Origin: Volvox africanus
Lineage: Eukaryota > Chlorophyta > Chlorophyceae > Chlamydomonadales > Volvocaceae
Direction: 5' to 3'
Length of the DNA stretch: 64,000 nt
Assembly: GCA_030268105.1 (NCBI GenBank)
Contig: BSDZ01000008.1
Coordinates: forward strand, 4,588,001 to 4,652,000
Below, in pieces: positions 44,455-56,890 of the stretch. The first letter of the stretch is position 1. Each line of letters starts with the position of its first letter. The notes under the pieces are model-generated. The model saw nothing but the letters and a program-made list of their open reading frames with translations, ran no database searches and was not told the DNA's origin. The translations under genes were made by a program, and so were the position numbers.

Positions 44455-44785
44455 GTCCTTGTATCCCTCTTCACTGCTCATGCACTTATCTGCATGTCTG
44501 GACGTTTAGTGCCAAGTGTCGAATGCTCACAAGACAGACGAAAGCATTCAGACACGATCTCACAGCAGCGGAAGACGTCAGAGTGAAAAGGTTACAACTT
44601 ACAGTCAATTAGACGTGATGCGGTGCATCAGAACTGATGACAGGCGATCATCATCTAACCGGCTAATGGTGCGCAAGCTGGGCTCGGGGCAATAAATGTG
44701 TATGATAATATCGAAGATAACCTGAATAAGGGCTCGGAAAACACTTAAGGTGTTTGGCCGTCCTCATACATATTATACTTGTGAT
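44455..44785 (-). mobile_element. Diverged LTR relic, related to the gypsy LTR, antisense (unit 2)
   Basis: Colinear with the reverse complement of the 824-bp LTR: TTGTATCCCT (LTR: TTGTACCTCT) at the terminus, TATCTGCATGTCTGG (LTR: TATCTGCACGTCTGG), AGCGGAAGAC, AACTTAC, GCTCGGG, TAATATCGAA, a hairpin with AACAC/GTGTT arms, GCCGTCCTC and TTATACT, in the same order and similar spacing. Only about the last 40% of the LTR is represented, so it is a truncated, old insertion. Confidence 0.7.
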
Positions 44786-44852
44786 AGATACAGTAGATAC
44801 AGTAACCGTCACAAATGCTGCTCGGAACTCTTTTGCAGCTTCTTGCGTGCAG

Positions 44853-45295
44853 AGGTATGATCTATGCGCAGGCATAGGCTCGTGCATATTCCCTCACCTC
44901 GCTGATGCTATTGTGATGCCAGGTAAGTTTTGATGCCAAAAATGAGGGCAGTTTTATGCAAGTATTGCTTATGCATATTGATCTATGCATGGTCATAACA
45001 ATCATTATAATCATGATAAGATTATGATTGCAATCATATGAGTGTATTAAGCGCTGCAAAATCGTATGCTTTTGACTGCATGCAATTTGATATGGTGATG
45101 GATTTGATGGTGGGGCTTTCTCTGAGTTCCAAGCCCCCAGGTGACTTTTCATACAAGAGGCGCTTAGGATGGCTGCACACACATTGGCATCTGCTGTGGC
45201 AAGTAAAGTGGGACAGCTGGAGATGGTGCGCACGTACAGGGAACAAGTAAATTCACTAACCGTAACTAATGCTGCTCGGAACGCTTTTGCAGTTT
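44853..45295 (+). CDS. Unrecognised gene, module 2 in array unit 2
   Basis: The 70-bp exon recurs at 44853-44922 with the same acceptor and GTAAGT donor, followed by shortened versions of the later blocks (AAGCGCTGCAAAATCGTATG, MVMDLM, MAAHTLASAV..). It shows that the gene fragment was duplicated within the unit before the unit itself was amplified. Confidence 0.35.
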
Positions 45296-45367
45296 GGGGC
45301 TTTAGCTCAGTGGTACAGCGCGCGCTTCACATGCGTGAGGTCACCGGATCCATCCCGGTAAGCTCCA
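45296..45367 (+). pseudogene. tRNA-like head, Ala-type body with CAC anticodon (unit 2)
   Basis: Ala-tRNA backbone with anticodon loop TTCACAT, D-stem mismatch and T-loop ATCCATC; the T stem is intact here (ACCGG/CCGGT). Confidence 0.75.
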
Positions 45368-45742
45368 TAGCGCAAGGTAGAAGGTGAATGCAGCACTGAC
45401 ACATGTAAGATCGGCATCCAGAAAGGGAGTACACGGTCATCAACATGAGATATAATGTGATACTACAATTTACATGTACAACCTCTCATCGTATCAATAC
45501 AAGCTCTGATGACGGCCACGTTTGAAGCCTACAAAAGGAAGTGGCTACAAATTATGTTCTGTGACATGTTTGTCATGGCTTACACAGCACGTAACTGGGA
45601 GATTGTGTGAGCTTACAGGCATGCACAAAACAACAACAAACAAACACACACAGAGACACACAGTTGGGAGTGCCAACATTTTGGGTGGAGCCCCAGCACA
45701 AAGCGCCTCAGGGGGCCCTGCCCTGTAGGATTGCCCATATAT
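45368..45742 (+). repeat. SINE-like body behind the CAC head (unit 2)
   Basis: Same as the unit 1 copy at 31494-31868, nearly identical. Confidence 0.6.
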
Positions 45743-46805
45743 GGAGTTCCAGGTTCTACCCCGACCGAGAGCGGGCCAAAGACCCTAAAGTTAAGGGCAG
45801 GGTGCCCCCATGTCGATGGACGGTGACGACCCCAATTAAAGTGACCTGCGAGCTGACCAGTAGCGGAGTTGACGCCTTAGTTGATTCGGCAGATTCCGCT
45901 GGATGCTGGTGGTGGGTGCTGAACCTGGGAAAACCACTGATTTCGGAGAAGTCGGCATGGGAGACTGGATGAGGGTGCCCCGAAACACCGGGGAAGGTAG
46001 GGACTGCCAGGTTAGTGGCCACGGGTGATGTACCCCCCTATCCTACACACACATATATGTATGGGTGTTACACTGTGGGCGACTCGCCCTTCAAAGACGA
46101 GCACCGGGGGTCCTGACCGGACCGAGCCACAGCGCAGGGGAGGAACACGTGGCTTTGTCTGTCTGTCCTGCCACGTGCTACCCCTCTCACTAGGGCCAGC
46201 GAGCCCTCACAGGCTCTCGCCTGGCCGCTCACAGAGCACTCAGGGCCACCAAGAAACCACAGAAAGGCCCAACAGAAAACGGGGGACACCTAGCTGCTCA
46301 AAGGACGGGGAAACCTCTCCTCTTACCCGAAACTGACCTGGCAAGAGCCTGACAGACACACACAGATCCCCTCAGAGGAGAAACACCAGCAGGAAAGCAC
46401 ACCCTTACACAGCCAAGCCGGAAGAACCCAACAAGAGGCGGAGGGGGGGATGACAAGCCAAACTGGCGCCCCCCTAGAAAGCCTTCCGGCCCCACCCAAA
46501 GCTGGCCCCGCAGACACCTGAACTGCACAAAAAGGAAAGACCTCTCTTGCTGACCCCCGCTAAAACCCTAAGGACCCGAAGCCTGGACACAGGAACCTCT
46601 AGCCACGAAACCCTCCACCCTCTCCCTTCCCCTCCTCGAGAACTAGACCGCCCTCTCCTTGTCTCTACCTCCCTCACTCTCCCCCTTTCCTCCCACAGAA
46701 CCTCCTCCTCAAAACTCCTGCCCTAAAGCCCCTGCTCTGTTCTTGCTGCTCCATGGTCGGTGATGTCAACCGGATCTGCACACCGCATTTGCGTGCCAAC
46801 TATGG

Positions 46806-49030
46806 CTAGGATGGGATGTTGTGGTCCCACTTGATCCCAGCCATAGTGAGGTATTCCCAACGCTGCAAAAGAATGCAAGCGTGCCCAAAAGTCTGCAACT
46901 GTACGGGCCCGTGCACGGTCCAGGGGTGAGGCTGCTGTTTGTGTTGGAGTGTCGTAGAGATTGCTGGCTGTGTCGTAGAGATGATTGGATGGGTGTTGGC
47001 ATCTTCCTCTTCCTCTTGAGGGAACCCTCCTGAACGGTTGAAGAAGTCAGTAATAGCCCGTTGACGGGGTCCCTGCTCTGCTGTGTGGGTCTGTTGTTGC
47101 TGCTGCCGTCCGTGGGTAGGAGGCCCCTGTGGCCTGTGTTCCCTGGTTGCCGCCCGGAGACAGTGCCTGCCATATTCCATAGAAGATAAGGCTGCCAAAG
47201 CTATCACATCCCATGGGGCCTGCTCGCAACCGGGAGGTGCTTGGACAAGCCATAGCTGTGGCCTGGTCATGCCCCCTTCAATGGTGGCTGATGTCGGCAA
47301 TGGCAGATGTCTGTCGATCTGTTCTCGCACCGCCTTGGCTATAGGGCACTCCCAGAAGTGGTGCAGGCGTGGGGAGCAAGGTTGATCAGTATCAGCTCCA
47401 TAGCTGCCACACCCACATGGTTTGATGGGCACCCTGGAAAGATGTGTGTTGCCAGGCATGGGTATCCCATCGACCACCAAACGCCACAGCGTCTCTTTGT
47501 TTTTATTTTCCCACCGAACTGCTGTCCACAGCCTGTCTAGGGTTGCCTGAAAGCGCTGGAGGTCAGTGACAGGACAGGGAGGAGTTGGTCCGTCTGTTGG
47601 CATCCCTTGCGCCTCCTGCACAAAAGCTGACAAGAGCTCCAATCGCTCCTCCGCTGTTGAAACCCCTTGCAGCTGAGTAGCTTGGCTTACCGTGAGGTTG
47701 TAGAGAGGCACTATACCTGAGTCCCCTGGCAATCTCCATCCCAAACGCCTGACGATCATGGCCATGACTGTGGTGTGGTCTGGTGGTGCTGGCATCTGCT
47801 GCTGCATTCTGTCCTCTACCCTGTCCGGCTGTTGGGGTTGTAAGCGGTTGACTACCTCCCGTGCTGCTGCTATCCATGCCGGGCTGATATCGTTGCATAG
47901 AGCCGAGAGAGCCATACGGGTAGACTCCTTGTCTCGCAGTTGGGTGGGGCTAGCTGAGGGGTCTAGAAACTGTTGGGTCCAGTCTAGCCAGGTCATGTAC
48001 TGAGGGAGGGGCATTTGGTCATGCTCCAGCATGTCGTACACCCTTACCAGGTCCCCAACTGTGAGCAGTTTTCTGCATGAAGCCATCAGTGGGTGACTGG
48101 TTTCCAGGCCTGGGCGGTGGTTGTTACCATTGATACTTCCCCCATTGTCCGAATTGTTGGGCAGCAAAGGATTTCCCCAGAGAGCAGCCGCCCAGCACCA
48201 GTCTCCAGGGGCTAAAGGTGGGTTGCTGACATCTTCTAGTGGTGGGAGGTGCCCCAAGGCCCCTACAATTCGGCTGATATCCTCAGGCAAGGTCTCTCCA
48301 CCCAGCCAGGGCCCAGTTGCCTGGGCAGTGGTAAGGGCCCAAGGTTTAAAGGCCGGATGGGTGATCTCCAGGTAGGTGGCCAGGGTCCGGATCCAGGGGT
48401 GGAGGCTTCGAACATTACTACTAGTAGCAGGCTCTTCCTCTTCTTCAGCAACCGTATTCATCGCCGTGTCCATAAGCGTTACCCTCTCTCCCTCACTCCT
48501 GGCCATCAGGGCCCCTCGGATGAATCGCACTGCCCACATGGCTTGTCTTGCCCGAATGTGTTGCCTGAGGGGCAGTAGGCCAAAACCACCAGTTGATGGG
48601 TGTCTCACCAAGAGTCTGCTAGGTACTCCAGTGAAGCGCTGGCCCTGGTCTTCTGGGCCCTGTTGCCGATCTACAAGGCGAGCAGCTAAGCGTTCAATGT
48701 AGGTCAGAGTGGTATCTGGAGGTGGTCCACCATGCTCCATATGCCAAGTGACTGTTTGCAGGCAATAGCTTGAGACTGCTGCAGCCCGACCAAAGGCAGA
48801 GAGCGGATAGTGGGCTAGGCGTTGCATCCTCGTGTAGGCCAGTGCTAGCATCTCAGGCCAGTCTGGTTGGGACGGCTGCACTTGGTTGTCCATTGGCAAG
48901 TTAAGGGCTGTCGCAGTGGTGACCACGTTCAGGCCATTTATTGTGCTTCCCTGACGGTGGTCGTCCACAGCCCCTATGGGTAGGAGTTCCATCTTATCCA
49001 GGTTCAGGCGTTGACCTGATGCCCGGGCAA
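46806..49030 (-). mobile_element. 5'-truncated LINE (non-LTR retrotransposon) with open ORF, unit 2
   Basis: The minus-strand ORF (728 codons from its first ATG) begins after the RT catalytic site, at SGQRLNLDK. It continues through the RT thumb-like region (PLSAFGRAAAVSSY), a long linker, a zinc-binding CGCGSYGADTDQPC..HHFWEC segment, a Gln run and a PIP-box-like QRAITDFF, and ends at 46806. Endonuclease and RT palm are absent, so it cannot retrotranspose by itself. A G-rich 3' flank (about 46040-46805) is probably the LINE 3' UTR; its exact end is unclear. Confidence 0.85.
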
Positions 49031-49032
49031 AC

Positions 49033-49064
<32 letters not shown>

Positions 49065-49283
49065 GTATATATGTGTGTGTGTGTGTGTAAGTGTGTGAAT
49101 GTAATGACCAAACTATTTGATTCACCTACCTAGTGTTGTATACCTCTTACTAAAACACATAAACTCAATGTAGAGTGCATCATGTGTGAGGGGCATGTAC
49201 CTAACTCATGTGTGAGGATCCACAGCAGGATCATCATATAAAGGACTTAACAGCATCCATGCAATGCCTCTTCTTGCGTGCAG

Positions 49284-50420
49284 AGGTATGATCTATGCGC
49301 AGGCATAGGCTCGTGCATATTCCCTCACATCGCTGATGCTATTGTGATGCCAGGTAAGTTTTGATGCCAAAAAATGAGCGCAGTATTATGCAAATATTGA
49401 TTTATGCATGATCATAATAATCTTAATAATCATGATAAGAATCATTATAATAATTACAGTACTCAGAATATCATCATCATCATCATCATATAATTATAAC
49501 AATCATATTAATAACAACAATAATACAATAATAATAAGCATAATAATAATAACAACAACAACAATCATCACCATCATCACAATGATGATAATAATTATAA
49601 TCATTATAATAATAACTGGTCCTGTGCAGGAGCATATGGCGGCCAAAGTATCCATGTTGCTGCGTGGCAAATGGATTACCACAGAAATGCCATATTATGC
49701 GCGTCATCATGCATTAAGCAAAGATTATGATTGCAATAATATGAGTGTATTAAGCGCTGCAAAATTGTATGCTTTTGACTGCATGCAATTTGAAATGGTG
49801 ATGGATTTGATGCTGGGGTACTTGGTTATATTCCTTGATATGTAATGTTTTTGTTGCTTGCAGACATTGGGGTTGAACAGAGGATGCATGTGCAACTTTA
49901 AATTGAGATTTAAGTTTTTATTGTATCACATGCACTGTATCTATCACGTGGTTTCACAGCAGGAAGATGGCTGTCAAAGCGAATGGTAATTTTGTCTTAT
50001 GTGGTTTACTCATATTTCAACAGTGTGAAATGCGGCACAATTTGCAAACAAATGTGGCTTGAGCAGCATTTGTATGACCTTGTCCTTGCCAAACCTGTTT
50101 GTGCTCATAGTGTTTGTGTCAGCTGCAGGCGGGATTCCTTGCTATACAATATTGTATCATACAGATCCATCATCCTGCAACCATAATGCAGCTTTATTTG
50201 ATGAGTCATTGACGGATATGGTGATGGATTTGATGCTGGGGCTTCCTCCAGAGTTCCAAGCCCTCAGGTGATGTTTCATAGAAGGGGCCCTTAGGATGGC
50301 TGCACGCACATTGGCATCTGCTGTGGGACAGCTTAAGTTACGGATAGATAGGGAGCCGAGAGAATGTCACACGCTCACCTGTACATCCATGAATGATGTT
50401 CATGCACTCAATCGCTGCTT
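49284..50420 (+). CDS. Unrecognised gene, module 1 in array unit 3
   Basis: Copy of the unit 2 module at an offset of 6,398 bp, with the same candidate exon borders and frames. Confidence 0.35.
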
Positions 50421-50492
50421 GGGGCTTTAGCTCAGTGGTAGAGCGCGCGCTTTGCATGCGTGAGGTCACCGGATCGATCCCGGTAAGCTCCA
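50421..50492 (+). tRNA. tRNA-Ala(UGC), unit 3
   Basis: Identical to the unit 2 gene over all 72 nt. Confidence 0.85.
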
Positions 50493-50802
50493 CGTATTGG
50501 GGCATGCATATGTATGCATACGTATGTCTTGTTGTAAGCTCAGACGAGAAACATGCTTCGGGGACGGTTTCTTTAAACCAATAAAAGGAAGAGGCTACAA
50601 ATTTTCTTCTGTAACATGGCATGGCTTAGACAGCACTTGATTGGGAGACTGTAAGAGTTTACTGGCATGCACAAACACACACACACAAAAACACAAAAGC
50701 ACAAACACACAAAAAAACACAAGCTTGGGAGTGCCAACGTTTGGGGTGGGGCCCCAGCACATAGCACCTCAGGGGGCCCTGCCCTGTAGGATTGCCCATA
50801 TA
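50493..50802 (+). repeat. SINE-like body fused to tRNA-Ala (unit 3)
   Basis: Copy of 44095-44402, with small (GT)n differences. Confidence 0.6.
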
Positions 50803-50812
50803 TGTGTGTGGG

Positions 50813-50845
<33 letters not shown>

Positions 50846-50854
50846 TGTGTGTGT

Positions 50855-51185
50855 GTCCTTGTATCCCTCTTCACTGCTCATGCACTTATCTGCATGTCTG
50901 GACGTTTAGTGCCAAGTGTCGAATGCTCACAAGACAGACGAAAGCATTCAGACACGATCTCACAGCAGCGGAAGACGTCAGAGTGAAAAGGTTACAACTT
51001 ACAGTCAATTAGACGTGATGCGGTGCATCAGAACTGATGACAGGCGATCATCATCTAACCGGCTAATGGTGCGCAAGCTGGGCTCGGGGCAATAAATGTG
51101 TATGATAATATCGAAGATAACCTGAATAAGGGCTCGGAAAACACTTAAGGTGTTTGGCCGTCCTCATACATATTATACTTGTGAT
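50855..51185 (-). mobile_element. Antisense LTR relic (unit 3)
   Basis: Near-identical copy of the unit 2 relic. Confidence 0.7.
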
Positions 51186-51252
51186 AGATACAGTAGATAC
51201 AGTAACCGTCACAAATGCTGCTCGGAACTCTTTTGCAGCTTCTTGCGTGCAG

Positions 51253-51695
51253 AGGTATGATCTATGCGCAGGCATAGGCTCGTGCATATTCCCTCACCTC
51301 GCTGATGCTATTGTGATGCCAGGTAAGTTTTGATGCCAAAAATGAGGGCAGTTTTATGCAAGTATTGCTTATGCATATTGATCTATGCATGGTCATAACA
51401 ATCATTATAATCATGATAAGATTATGATTGCAATCATATGAGTGTATTAAGCGCTGCAAAATCGTATGCTTTTGACTGCATGCAATTTGATATGGTGATG
51501 GATTTGATGGTGGGGCTTTCTCTGAGTTCCAAGCCCCCAGGTGACTTTTCATACAAGAGGCGCTTAGGATGGCTGCACACACATTGGCATCTGCTGTGGC
51601 AAGTAAAGTGGGACAGCTGGAGATGGTGCGCACGTACAGGGAACAAGTAAATTCACTAACCGTAACTAATGCGGCTCGGAACGCTTTTGCAGTTT
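51253..51695 (+). CDS. Unrecognised gene, module 2 in array unit 3
   Basis: Copy of 44853-45295. Carries GCGGCTCGG where units 1 and 2 have GCTGCTCGG, a variant shared with unit 4. Confidence 0.35.
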
Positions 51696-51767
51696 GGGGC
51701 TTTAGCTCAGTGGTACAGCGCGCGCTTCACATGCGTGAGGTCACCGGATCCATCCCGGTAAGCTCCA
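51696..51767 (+). pseudogene. tRNA-like head with CAC anticodon (unit 3)
   Basis: Identical to the unit 2 copy. Confidence 0.75.
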
Positions 51768-52142
51768 TAGCGCAAGGTAGAAGGTGAATGCAGCACTGAC
51801 ACATGTAAGATCGGCATCCAGAAAGGGAGTACACGGTCATCAACATGAGATATAATGTGATACTACAATTTACATGTACAACCTCTCATCGTATCAATAC
51901 AAGCTCTGATGACGGCCACGTTTGAAGCCTACAAAAGGAAGTGGCTACAAATTATGTTCTGTGACATGTTTGTCATGGCTTACACAGCACGTAACTGGGA
52001 GATTGTGTGAGCTTACAGGCATGCACAAAACAACAACAAACAAACACACACAGAGACACACAGTTGGGAGTGCCAACATTTTGGGTGAAGCCCCAGCACA
52101 AAGCGCCTCAGGGGGCCCTGCCCTGTAGGATTGCCCATATAT
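51768..52142 (+). repeat. SINE-like body behind the CAC head (unit 3)
   Basis: Copy of 45368-45742, with GGGTGAAGCC where units 1 and 2 have GGGTGGAGCC. Confidence 0.6.
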
Positions 52143-53205
52143 GGAGTTCCAGGTTCTACCCCGACCGAGAGCGGGCCAAAGACCCTAAAGTTAAGGGCAG
52201 GGTGCCCCCATGTCGATGGACGGTGACGACCCCAATTAAAGTGACCTGCGAGCTGACCAGTAGCGGAGTTGACGCCTTAGTTGATTCGGCAGATTCCGCT
52301 GGATGCTGGTGGTGGGTGCTGAACCTGGGAAAACCACTGATTTCGGAGAAGTCGGCATGGGAGACTGGATGAGGGTGCCCCGAAACACCGGGGAAGGTAG
52401 GGACTGCCAGGTTAGTGGCCACGGGTGATGTACCCCCCTATCCTACACACACATATATGTATGGGTGTTACACTGTGGGCGACTCGCCCTTCAAAGACGA
52501 GCACCGGGGGTCCTGACCGGACCGAGCCACAGCGCAGGGGAGGAACACGTGGCTTTGTCTGTCTGTCCTGCCACGTGCTACCCCTCTCACTAGGGCCAGC
52601 GAGCCCTCACAGGCTCTCGCCTGGCCGCTCACAGAGCACTCAGGGCCACCAAGAAACCACAGAAAGGCCCAACAGAAAACGGGGGACACCTAGCTGCTCA
52701 AAGGACGGGGAAACCTCTCCTCTTACCCGAAACTGACCTGGCAAGAGCCTGACAGACACACACAGATCCCCTCAGAGGAGAAACACCAGCAGGAAAGCAC
52801 ACCCTTACACAGCCAAGCCGGAAGAACCCAACAAGAGGCGGAGGGGGGGATGACAAGCCAAACTGGCGCCCCCCTAGAAAGCCTTCCGGCCCCACCCAAA
52901 GCTGGCCCCGCAGACACCTGAACTGCACAAAAAGGAAAGACCTCTCTTGCTGACCCCCGCTAAAACCCTAAGGACCCGAAGCCTGGACACAGGAACCTCT
53001 AGCCACGAAACCCTCCACCCTCTCCCTTCCCCTCCTCGAGAACTAGACCGCCCTCTCCTTGTCTCTACCTCCCTCACTCTCCCCCTTTCCTCCCACAGAA
53101 CCTCCTCCTCAAAACTCCTGCCCTAAAGCCCCTGCTCTGTTCTTGCTGCTCCATGGTCGGTGATGTCAACCGGATCTGCACACCGCATTTGCGTGCCAAC
53201 TATGG

Positions 53206-55430
53206 CTAGGATGGGATGTTGTGGTCCCACTTGATCCCAGCCATAGTGAGGTATTCCCAACGCTGCAAAAGAATGCAAGCGTGCCCAAAAGTCTGCAACT
53301 GTACGGGCCCGTGCACGGTCCAGGGGTGAGGCTGCTGTTTGTGTTGGAGTGTCGTAGAGATTGCTGGCTGTGTCGTAGAGATGATTGGATGGGTGTTGGC
53401 ATCTTCCTCTTCCTCTTGAGGGAACCCTCCTGAACGGTTGAAGAAGTCAGTAATAGCCCGTTGACGGGGTCCCTGCTCTGCTGTGTGGGTCTGTTGTTGC
53501 TGCTGCCGTCCGTGGGTAGGAGGCCCCTGTGGCCTGTGTTCCCTGGTTGCCGCCCGGAGACAGTGCCTGCCATATTCCATAGAAGATAAGGCTGCCAAAG
53601 CTATCACATCCCATGGGGCCTGCTCGCAACCGGGAGGTGCTTGGACAAGCCATAGCTGTGGCCTGGTCATGCCCCCTTCAATGGTGGCTGATGTCGGCAA
53701 TGGCAGATGTCTGTCGATCTGTTCTCGCACCGCCTTGGCTATAGGGCACTCCCAGAAGTGGTGCAGGCGTGGGGAGCAAGGTTGATCAGTATCAGCTCCA
53801 TAGCTGCCACACCCACATGGTTTGATGGGCACCCTGGAAAGATGTGTGTTGCCAGGCATGGGTATCCCATCGACCACCAAACGCCACAGCGTCTCTTTGT
53901 TTTTATTTTCCCACCGAACTGCTGTCCACAGCCTGTCTAGGGTTGCCTGAAAGCGCTGGAGGTCAGTGACAGGACAGGGAGGAGTTGGTCCGTCTGTTGG
54001 CATCCCTTGCGCCTCCTGCACAAAAGCTGACAAGAGCTCCAATCGCTCCTCCGCTGTTGAAACCCCTTGCAGCTGAGTAGCTTGGCTTACCGTGAGGTTG
54101 TAGAGAGGCACTATACCTGAGTCCCCTGGCAATCTCCATCCCAAACGCCTGACGATCATGGCCATGACTGTGGTGTGGTCTGGTGGTGCTGGCATCTGCT
54201 GCTGCATTCTGTCCTCTACCCTGTCCGGCTGTTGGGGTTGTAAGCGGTTGACTACCTCCCGTGCTGCTGCTATCCATGCCGGGCTGATATCGTTGCATAG
54301 AGCCGAGAGAGCCATACGGGTAGACTCCTTGTCTCGCAGTTGGGTGGGGCTAGCTGAGGGGTCTAGAAACTGTTGGGTCCAGTCTAGCCAGGTCATGTAC
54401 TGAGGGAGGGGCATTTGGTCATGCTCCAGCATGTCGTACACCCTTACCAGGTCCCCAACTGTGAGCAGTTTTCTGCATGAAGCCATCAGTGGGTGACTGG
54501 TTTCCAGGCCTGGGCGGTGGTTGTTACCATTGATACTTCCCCCATTGTCCGAATTGTTGGGCAGCAAAGGATTTCCCCAGAGAGCAGCCGCCCAGCACCA
54601 GTCTCCAGGGGCTAAAGGTGGGTTGCTGACATCTTCTAGTGGTGGGAGGTGCCCCAAGGCCCCTACAATTCGGCTGATATCCTCAGGCAAGGTCTCTCCA
54701 CCCAGCCAGGGCCCAGTTGCCTGGGCAGTGGTAAGGGCCCAAGGTTTAAAGGCCGGATGGGTGATCTCCAGGTAGGTGGCCAGGGTCCGGATCCAGGGGT
54801 GGAGGCTTCGAACATTACTACTAGTAGCAGGCTCTTCCTCTTCTTCAGCAACCGTATTCATCGCCGTGTCCATAAGCGTTACCCTCTCTCCCTCACTCCT
54901 GGCCATCAGGGCCCCTCGGATGAATCGCACTGCCCACATGGCTTGTCTTGCCCGAATGTGTTGCCTGAGGGGCAGTAGGCCAAAACCACCAGTTGATGGG
55001 TGTCCCACCAAGAGTCTGCTAGGTACTCCAGTGAAGCGCTGGCCCTGGTCTTCTGGGCCCTGTTGCCGATCTACAAGGCGAGCAGCTAAGCGTTCAATGT
55101 AGGTCAGAGTGGTATCTGGAGGTGGTCCACCATGCTCCATATGCCAAGTGACTGTTTGCAGGCAATAGCTTGAGACTGCTGCAGCCCGACCAAAGGCAGA
55201 GAGCGGATAGTGGGCTAGGCGTTGCATCCTCGTGTAGGCCAGTGCTAGCATCTCAGGCCAGTCTGGTTGGGACGGCTGCACTTGGTTGTCCATTGGCAAG
55301 TTAAGGGCTGTCGCAGTGGTGACCACGTTCAGGCCATTTATTGTGCTTCCCTGACGGTGGTCGTCCACAGCCCCTATGGGTAGGAGTTCCATCTTATCCA
55401 GGTTCAGGCGTTGACCTGATGCCCGGGCAA
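53206..55430 (-). mobile_element. 5'-truncated LINE with open ORF, unit 3
   Basis: Same ORF as unit 2. Here the (GT)n tract is also in frame, so the open frame extends to 55509 (767 codons) with a His/Thr-rich N-terminus that is microsatellite-derived. Carries Gly in LLVGHPSTGG, as unit 1 does. Confidence 0.85.
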
Positions 55431-55432
55431 AC

Positions 55433-55464
<32 letters not shown>

Positions 55465-55681
55465 GTATATATGTGTGTGTGTGTGTAAGTGTGTGAATGT
55501 AATGACCAAACTATTTGATTCACCTACCTAGTGTTGTATACCTCTTACTAAAACACATAAACTCAATGTAGAGTGCATCATGTGTGAGGGGCATGTACCT
55601 AACTCATGTGTGAGGATCCACAGCAGGATCATCATATAAAGGACTTAACAGCATCCATGCAATGCCTCTTCTTGCGTGCAG

Positions 55682-56818
55682 AGGTATGATCTATGCGCAG
55701 GCATAGGCTCGTGCATATTCCCTCACCTCGCTGATGCTATTGTGATGCCAGGTAAGTTTTGATGCCAAAAAATGAGCGCAGTATTATGCAAATATTGATT
55801 TATGCATGATCATAATAATCTTAATAATCATGATAAGAATCATTATAATAATTACAGTACTCAGAATATCATCATCATCATCATCATATAATTATAACAA
55901 TCATATTAATAACAACAATAATACAATAATAATAAGCATAATAATAATAACAACAACAACAATCATCACCATCATCACAATGATGATAATAATTATAATC
56001 ATTATAATAATAACTGGTCCTGTGCAGGAGCATATGGCGGCCAAAGTATCCATGTTGCTGCGTGGCAAATGGATTACCACAGAAATGCCATATTATGCGC
56101 GTCATCATGCATTAAGCAAAGATTATGATTGCAATAATATGAGTGTATTAAGCGCTGCAAAATTGTATGCTTTTGACTGCATGCAATTTGAAATGGTGAT
56201 GGATTTGATGCTGGGGTACTTGGTTATATTCCTTGATATGTAATGTTTTTGTTGCTTGCAGACATTGGGGTTGAACAGAGGATGCATGTGCAACTTTAAA
56301 TTGAGATTTAAGTTTTTATTGTATCACATGCACTGTATCTATCACGTGGTTTCACAGCAGGAAGATGGCTGTCAAAGCGAATGGTAATTTTGTCTTATGT
56401 GGTTTACTCATATTTCAACAGTGTGAAATGCGGCACAATTTGCAAACAAATGTGGCTTGAGCAGCATTTGTATGACCTTGTCCTTGCCAAACCTGTTTGT
56501 GCTCATAGTGTTTGTGTCAGCTGCAGGCGGGATTCCTTGCTATACAATATTGTATCATACAGATCCATCATCCTGCAACCATAATGCAGCTTTATTTGAT
56601 GAGTCATTGACGGATATGGTGATGGATTTGATGCTGGGGCTTCCTCCAGAGTTCCAAGCCCTCAGGTGATGTTTCATAGAAGGGGCCCTTAGGATGGCTG
56701 CACGCACATTGGCATCTGCTGTGGGACAGCTTAAGTTACGGATAGATAGGGAGCCGAGAGAATGTCACACGCTCACCTGTACATCCATGAATGATGTTCA
56801 TGCACTCAGTCGCTGCTT
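55682..56818 (+). CDS. Unrecognised gene, module 1 in array unit 4
   Basis: Copy of the unit 2 module. The first exon has CCTCACCTCG instead of CCTCACATCG, the variant otherwise seen in module 2. Confidence 0.35.
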
Positions 56819-56890
56819 GGGGCTTTAGCTCAGTGGTAGAGCGCGCGCTTTGCATGCGTGAGGTCACCGGATCGATCCCGGTAAGCTCCA
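56819..56890 (+). tRNA. tRNA-Ala(UGC), unit 4
   Basis: Identical to the unit 2 gene over 72 nt; the base change CAGTCGC for CAATCGC lies just upstream. Confidence 0.85.

Larger units (their letters stand above)
42631..49030 (+). repeat. Array unit 2, 6,400 bp
   Basis: Full unit measured between identical GCCCGGGCAA anchors at 42621 and 49021. Contents: (GT)n, unknown-gene module 1, tRNA-Ala and SINE-like body, LTR relic, module 2, CAC tRNA-like head and SINE-like body, then LINE 3' part on the minus strand. Confidence 0.95.
49031..55430 (+). repeat. Array unit 3, 6,400 bp
   Basis: Anchor-to-anchor spacing 6,400 bp. Nearly identical to unit 2, with scattered substitutions and small (GT)n length changes. 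Confidence 0.95.

Noticed and set aside
44400..44460. (GT)n tract as a CRISPR-like or telomeric repeat
   Set aside because: Plain dinucleotide microsatellite without spacers. No TTTAGGG-type telomere repeat was seen anywhere.
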